Shown here in pieces: positions 58,131 through 64,000 of a stretch of DNA of 64,000 bases. This DNA is from Phaffia rhodozyma (Eukaryota; Basidiomycota; Tremellomycetes; Cystofilobasidiales; Mrakiaceae). The position numbers and the translations under genes are program-made. Under the pieces are notes generated by a model. The model was not told the origin of the DNA. It saw nothing but the letters and a program-made list of their open reading frames with translations, and searched no databases. Numbering within the stretch: the stretch's first letter is position 1; the number at the start of each line of letters is the position of its first letter. The stretch covers positions 62,001 to 126,000 of the forward strand of contig JACGZH010000010.1 in the NCBI GenBank assembly GCA_014706385.1, read 5' to 3'.

Positions 58131-61100
58131 ATGGGCTCCAAAGCGAACCCCTTCGTCCTCAAGTTCAAAGGAAATAAGACGTTCTCTCCGTTCTCAAACA
58201 TATCAGAGGTAAAACCCTACCCTCCTTCTGTTCTGTTTTCCCCTTCTCATATCGGCCTGGATTTTTTTCTCTTCTTATTGTAAACACTTGAAGATTTGTT
58301 TTCGAGATTTAGCCAAGAGTTTTTAAATTAATCCTTCTTTATCTTATTCATTCACACAAATGTTCGACGGATGGGTGCTGAAATTCGAACCACACCTTGG
58401 ATCGTCCATAAAGGAGGACAATCTTATGCGTGTATGGAAGGTTTGCACCAAAGTGTCTCAGGTATGGATTCTAGACCTTCAATTCTCTGGTTCATCTCAG
58501 GTCGTATTATCATCTGACTAGAGACATATTCCGATATTGACGTTCGCCATCTGGCAAAGCACCTGGAACAAGGACAGTGAGTCAAGTACTACTCTTTTTC
58601 GGTTACCCGGGGCGAAAGCCGGTCAGACGATTGATCAACTTCAAACCTCGTTTGGTGCGATACCACTCTGCTTCCATATCTTCGTTTCCTTTCCCTGGAA
58701 GCCGACTCGAAAACCTCTCTGTCCGTGCTATCTTCATTGTGGTATACCTATCTTGACCTGTCTACTTACAGCATAGAAGTTTCTCGTCATCTTCTCGGGG
58801 CTTCGTAAACACAGTGGAGACTTTGGTATCTGCATTCTCTCGTGGTAGACGAATCGTCATCGAAACAACGGAAGGAGTTCAAAAAATTCTCCAGAGTTGT
58901 AGCTGATGGGTTTGATCGAGAAAGAGGCATCAGCTTGGAAGACCTCAAGATGCCTGACTATAAGCCGAGATCGGTGAGTGGGCCTAACTCTTTCTTATGT
59001 ATCTGAGAGTCTGTGCCAACTAATGAAAACCTACTTCAATTTCGGGGAGCTACTTTCACAGGGATCAGACGAGCGTTTAGCTTCTCGTGCAGCTGAGCGA
59101 TCACGCACAAGAAGAATGTCCCGGAACAGTCATAAGATGACATCTATGCTAGGAAGCGTCGGTCTTGATCCGTCCCAGGGAGTTAGTATTAAGCAAAACG
59201 TCGGAAAGAACGCGCGACCAAAAGACCGTCGAGAGAGCTCATCGAGCCAACGGTCCCAATCACAATCACCCTATGGAGATGTTGTTATGACAGACCATTC
59301 AACGGATAGTAGTCCAGGTAGCAGCCATATGTACCCATCGGGCTCTCAGCATATCCCTATAGGTTCCAGCCATCTACGAATATCTTCCTCGTCGTCAACA
59401 GCAGGTGTGACTAACCGACTGCCCGATCCCACTGAGAATGAACCCCCACCGTATCCTTCGAATCACCCTTTCGCTCATTCATCCAGTCAACACGCAGTCG
59501 TTACTCCGCATATGTCTCGTGACTCATCCAACGTCTCTCAACATTCTTCTCAACAGACCCATCTTCCATCCCATCTGCAGCAACTCAATTTGACAGATCC
59601 ATCCATGACAGGCCAGGCAATCCCGATCAGCTTAGACGACATTCTTTCATTCGCGCCGTCACCGTCGATACTCAGTGGGCAGTCATACGCGCCATTTGAT
59701 ACGCATCCTTTACCGTCGTCAACCGCGTCGTCTTTCGATTTCTCTGGAATGTCTTCCCAGCATGCACAGAAGAAGCTTCAGCTTCTGCAGCAATTGCAGT
59801 TGAATCAGCAACAGCAACAACAAAAGATGGGTTTGAACCAACAAAATCAACAACCGCAGCAGCAGCAGCAAGTGTTTCCGTCTTCGCAACCATTCTCATT
59901 CTCTCAACAATCTACGTCAGCACTTGATCCTTCTATTCCGCTATCAGATGTCTCGTTTGAGAACCTGATGAGGGAAATCGATGGGTTTGTTGCCTCTACG
60001 GAATCAAGTGATGAAGTTATAATCAAGACGGACAACACCGGGTTCAACTTGAACGATTTAGGAGGAGGAGGAAACAATGTATTTCCAAAGGGCAACGTGC
60101 AAGCCACCAATCAACCCGTTTTCCCCTCTCCTTCGCCGTCTGCTCCCCCTGACCTGTTGCCTAATCTAAATTCAATACCAACTCGACCCATCGCCGGTCT
60201 ACCGAGCAGTTCCTCGGATCGACGGCTTTCCAACCATCAATCCTTAAACAACTCAAACTCGAATATGAACACAAACCCAGCTCCGATTCCAATACCAAAC
60301 ACCAACCTGGTCACTACCCCATCCTCTACCTCGTCTGTCTCGAGTCCTGAGTATAATCCGAGTTCGAGTCCAGCGACCAGCACAATGGGGCAAGTAAACT
60401 TTGCGTCCAGGGTACCAAGTTCATCTAGATTACAAGAGACATTCTCGGCATCAATCAGTCGAGGTCAAGTCCAGGGAATAGGACTGAACGCAGCAGAACA
60501 ACAGCAGCAGCTTCAACAGGCTCTCAGAAACCAAGCGAGTATTGCTAGGGTGGGGAGAGGAGCAGAGGTTCGTTTGGTCTTGACTAACTCCTCTTTAATA
60601 TTCTGTAAAGGAAAGGCTTCTCAATTACGTGTTGTTCGGTTTGCGTCAATTCTTGTGTATTTAGCAAAAATCATCCACGGGTTCAGGCTTTTCAAAACAA
60701 GCTATAACTTCTCCGACGAAGCTGAAGGAGTCAAGAACAAACTCCTTCGAATCCGACGGTAAGTTTCGAATAGTTCTCCATTTAGCAAGTAATCATGATG
60801 ACTGAATTATCTGTGTTTCTTACATCATTTGCAGACGGATCATTCAAACGCCGTCGGGACTCGGTCACAACATCTGTTACCTCTGGTAGCCTAAGTCACA
60901 AGCTTTCGAACTTGAATCCTGCCCAGATAACGCTTCCAAAGTCTAGAGCGCCGTCCCCATGGCGATCAGGATCTGGGACTCAATCTCCAGCGACTGACAT
61001 CTCGTATGGACTTCAGAATCTTGGCGGTTTGGGAACTCAACGGACAGCCCGGGCGTCGAGTCCGAGTGGTTTACGACCTACTTCAGGAAACCCACAGTCA

Positions 61101-61985
61101 GCATTTAAGTACAGGAGCTACTCTCATAATCATGCTGGTTCCTCGGCCTTCAACGGCGGAGTATTTTCTCAACAACAGTTGAGACAACAGCAACAGGCTT
61201 TGAATGATCTAGTGCTCAGCACGAACTTATACCCAAATTCGTCGCCTGTCAACGTCAATCTAAATGTGTCATCGGCGGCAGCCTCGCCCGGATATTCTAT
61301 TGCTCAAAGTACAGCAGCTTCGACTAACGTTTCGTCAGTTTCATCGCCTCGTCAGAATATAGCCATAATCGAAAGCACGGAAGGAGCGGAACAACCTTCA
61401 GACAAAAGACGAAGGGCTTCAGAATCACACTCGGCAGTTAGACCGAGCTCACTGAAATCTCAACTTCGGCAGATGCAGTTACAACAACAACTTCAACAGC
61501 AGCTACAACAACAGCAACATCATCCGTATTCTGCAGCTGCTAATCGACTGGGTCAAATTCATCAGGCTTCGTATGCAAGTCTTCCTTCATCAAACGGAGG
61601 GAGCTCTAGGTCAAGCACGTCGGTCTCGCCGTTGAAGCGGTCAATGACGTTACCTGCCAACATGATTCCTTCAAATCCTATTCAATCTACCTCGCACGGA
61701 AACAATCCATCATTCCCAACAAATAGCGCGATATTTCCTCAATTTGGAAACAGCAGCATATCAGAGATGGATGCTTCACCATCGACGACGAACAATGAAA
61801 CCCAACAGACAATACAGTCGCCTCAATTAGTCAACTCAATACCAGGAACGGCAAACATATTCATGTCGCACCCCCTACAGGGAGAATTTGGTCCGGGGCA
61901 AGAACCACCGATCGATATAACCGGACTCCTAGCAGCCTATGCAGATAACAGAAATGTTCTCGATACAATGGGTGGGAAGTTATGA
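58131..61985 (+). CDS. AreA/GATA N-terminal domain (PF08550-like) regulator, no zinc finger seen
   Basis: Probable nuclear regulatory protein of 1023 residues. Exons 58131-58208, 58414-58461, 58560-58576, 58702-58720, 58815-58973, 59062-60567, 60665-60758 and 60835-61985 sum to an exact multiple of three. The N-terminus, NPFVLKFKGNKTFSPFSNIS then EDNLMRVWKVCTKVSQ, HLEQGH, RLENLS and WRLWYLHSLVVD, is the short motif shared by fungal AreA-type GATA factors and other fungal regulators (formerly DUF1752). The motif is assembled from exons of 48, 17 and 19 nt. Next comes a basic helix (RAAERSRTRRMSRNSHKMTS), then very long Ser-, Gln- and Asn-rich disordered stretches with Gln repeats (59750-59870 and 61170-61520) and a basic block KRRRDSVTTS. 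No CxxC-x17-CxxC GATA finger appears. It may be a cofactor and not a DNA-binding factor. Confidence 0.75.
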
Positions 61986-62666
61986 CGAACTACCGAGGGC
62001 GACCTGTGACGAAACGAGAATAAGAGCGGATCTAACAGGCTAAGCTCCTACGGATTATGTTCTCTGCTTGTCATCTCATGATCTTTTCTTCATTTTTCTT
62101 GATGATTCTCTCATGTATCTTCATATTTTTGTGAGATTTTGTCCGTGTGCTTTGTTGTCTTCTCTTCTCTTTTGGTCTGGCCATCGCTCTGTCGTTATCT
62201 TGTATCCCTTCTGGACTCGTCCAGATAGGCAACTCTGTATTCTTAATAATCACACCTTTCCCTTCTCGCTTTTTAACCTCTCTCGGATTGTCATCCATTG
62301 ATTTCACTCTTTATTGTTCTTCTTACTAATCTCAATTTCTACTCGGTCTCCTATGCTGTCACCTTGTGTAGTCTATATGATGTACAACGTCTGAAAGAAG
62401 AGAGGGGCTTTCTACAACATAGTTGAAGAGAATAAGCAAGGACTCACAATAGTAGAAGTCGTGTCAGGTTCGCGTCAGTTCCAGAATTTTTTTCAATCTT
62501 TCCTCCTCCCAATTTCTTCGCCTTCTCCTTCTCTTTCACTCGACCCTTGCTCTCTTTATCCCCTTCTCCTCTTTTTCTCTCTACATCACAAAAAAGGGTC
62601 CCTTGATCCAGTTCTTCAAAGGCTGGAGGACTTCTCTACTCTAAAAAAAGAAAAGGAAAGCCAAAA
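61986..62666. promoter_or_regulatory. Gap upstream of RPA190
   Basis: 681 bp with the regulator's 3' UTR and the RPA190 promoter. Strongly pyrimidine-rich from about 62480 to 62580, as often seen just upstream of fungal ribosome-biogenesis genes. No gene supported. Confidence 0.4.
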
Positions 62667-64000
62667 ATGGATATCTCTCGATCCCTTCCCTCGACGCCCC
62701 AGTCGATCTCGTTCTCCTTCCTCTCGACGGAGGATATCCAGAGGATTTCCGTCAAACAGATTGTCAACCCGATTCTGTTTGATAACCTGTCAAGGCCGAC
62801 TATTGGAGGCCTCTACGATCCTGCTCTTGGTCCTATGGAGAAGGGAGACGTGTAGGTTCTCTTTCATCTCTCTTCTTCGTCCCAACACAAATCTTTCTTC
62901 GCGTCATAGGAAACTGGCTCTCTAACGCTCTCTTCACTTCTTTTATCATCACTACGTTGGTCTTGCTTGGACACATTGGCACCAGCTGCTCTACTTGCCG
63001 ACTAACTTCCTTTGACTGTCCTGGTCATTTTGGTCACATCACTCTCTCCACTCCAGTTTACCACCCTCTCTTTTTTACACAGTGCTACAACCTCATTCGA
63101 CAGACGTGCATGTTCTGCCACAAGCTGAGGAATCCGGCTGCAGAGGTCAGATCTTTGACCAAGATAGATCCTTCTTATCAAGCAGTGTATTAGACTTACA
63201 TCTTGCTTCTTCTGCTCAAACTTTCTCCAGATTTCTAGATTTGTCGGCCGGTTGACTTTACTTGATCATGGTCTTCTCTCCGAGGCAATCCAACTAGGAA
63301 ACATGCACGCTGTCGTTGTCGCTCCGAATGAGAAGGGCAAGTCGACTGCCGATGATTCCGAGTCGGAAGATGGTGAACAAGGAAAGGTCTCTGAGACCGA
63401 GCCCATGTTCATTAAGCGAGTAGAGGAGTTTGTTCGAGCCAGTTTGGCGACTGTCAAGGCTCCTTCCAGTGGAAACAAGCGGGACGCCTACAAGGACGAT
63501 CTTGTCTATAACGAAAGGAAGAAGCTCATTTCTGAATTCTCTAAGAGAGGTTATAAGAAGTGCCACAGTTGTAAAGCGTAAGTCGTCTACTTTTCTTTGT
63601 ATTCTGGTTGCTACAAATTAGTAGATCTTTTTCTGACTGGGATTGTGAGGATGCGCTCTATTCTTCTAGTTTCGCTCACACCTATCGAAAGGAAGGATCC
63701 ACCAAGATCATCGAGTACGAGCTTGGTGCTAAGAACGACGCTATTCACGCCGCTACCGGAAAGGTTCGACCCAATGTTCTTCAAATCGAACGCTATATTG
63801 CCAATAGGAAATCTGGGGCCATCATTCATGATGACGCTGGCTACCAGGTTGGTCCCTCCACCGGAAAGGGTGCTGGATCTGATTCAGAATCGGAAGCTGA
63901 GGAAGCCAACGAAGATATTGAGATGGAAGATGAGGAGGCTCAGTTGGAAAGAGCTAAGGAGGCCGGGTCCAAGAAGAGGAAGGAGAGGGTGATGTCTAGT
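62667..64000 (+). CDS. RPA190: RNA polymerase I largest subunit, 3' partial
   Basis: Largest subunit (A190) of the polymerase that makes 35S pre-rRNA. Exons 62667-62851, 62986-63145, 63231-63577 and 63670 to the window edge. Reads MDISRSLPSTPQSISFSFLS, then IVNPILFDNLSRPTIGGLYD and the zinc-binding clamp head CSTCRLTSFDCPGHFGHITL, followed by CMFCHKL (second zinc pair). After that come FVGRLTLLDHGLLSEAIQ, a Pol I-specific acidic insertion (DDSESEDGEQGKV), KCHSCKAFAHTYRKEGSTKI and a second acidic stretch (SDSESEAEEANEDIEMEDEE). The acidic insertions and the CPGHFGH context separate it from Pol II and Pol III homologues. The remaining three quarters lie beyond the window. Confidence 0.95.

Noticed and set aside
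58360..58413. ATG start encoding MFDGWVLKFEPHLGSS ahead of the PF08550 motif
   Set aside because: Joining exon 58131-58208 to an acceptor at 58413/58414 gives the expected NISE-EDNLMRVW sequence; the ATG then falls in the intron.
62461..62925. 154-codon + frame overlapping the RPA190 start
   Set aside because: Pyrimidine-rich upstream sequence read in a different frame from RPA190; no support as a protein.

Overview
The window looks like nuclear DNA of a basidiomycete fungus. Genes lie close together on both strands and are cut by many short GT..AG introns, often with very small exons. The proteins are fungal throughout: a PHO81-type SPX/ankyrin protein, an AreA-type (PF08550) regulator, a divergent H3/H4 pair and the SER3/SER33 form of PGDH. 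Intron density and base composition would suit a Tremellomycete such as the Cystofilobasidiales, but that is inference. I see no phage, plasmid, transposon, CRISPR array or bacterial operon.

Layout. 1-8.7 kb: SER3/33 PGDH (5' end cut by the window), seipin, and on the minus strand a long many-exon gene that looks like the meiotic ZMM factor ZIP2/SHOC1. 9-20 kb: an RNF10-like RING ligase (-), a 90-residue orphan (+), a mitochondrial-type short-chain dehydrogenase (-), histidyl-tRNA synthetase with two in-frame starts (+) and an 80-residue orphan (-). 20.6-26.8 kb: PHO81 (-, 14 coding exons). 26.8-27.8 kb: a repeat-rich gap with two 12-bp-period minisatellites and a CACGTGGG site. 27.8-35.5 kb: an Arg/Ser-rich protein (-), a coiled-coil orphan (+), tRNA-Leu(UAA) and the WBP11-like splicing factor (+). 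35.8-45 kb: RAD51 (-), a probable type II membrane glycosyltransferase (+), a predicted mitochondrial orphan (+) and RidA/Mmf1 (-). 45.4-47.2 kb: divergent histones H3 and H4. 47.6-64 kb: UBC12 (-), NOC4 (+), mitochondrial bL9 (+), TTI1 (-), 5-hydroxyisourate hydrolase (+), the PF08550 regulator (+) and RNA polymerase I subunit RPA190 (+, 3' end cut).

How they fit together. The content is mostly housekeeping: serine synthesis, tRNA charging, rRNA synthesis and 40S assembly (RPA190, NOC4), splicing (WBP11), neddylation (UBC12), recombination (RAD51, possible ZIP2), PIKK assembly (TTI1), phosphate sensing (PHO81), lipid droplets (seipin) and purine breakdown (HIUase). No gene cluster for one pathway is visible. 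The most unusual signals are in gene structure and promoters: coding exons down to 5-26 nt, repeated GTCCGT 5' splice sites, ACGCGT (MCB-like) clusters upstream of H3/H4 and RAD51, and the minisatellite-filled PHO81 upstream region. Exon joins were worked out by eye; for PHO81, the histidyl-tRNA synthetase, the AreA-like gene, WBP11, HIUase, bL9m, SER3/33 and the coiled-coil orphan, all exon phases add up to whole codons.
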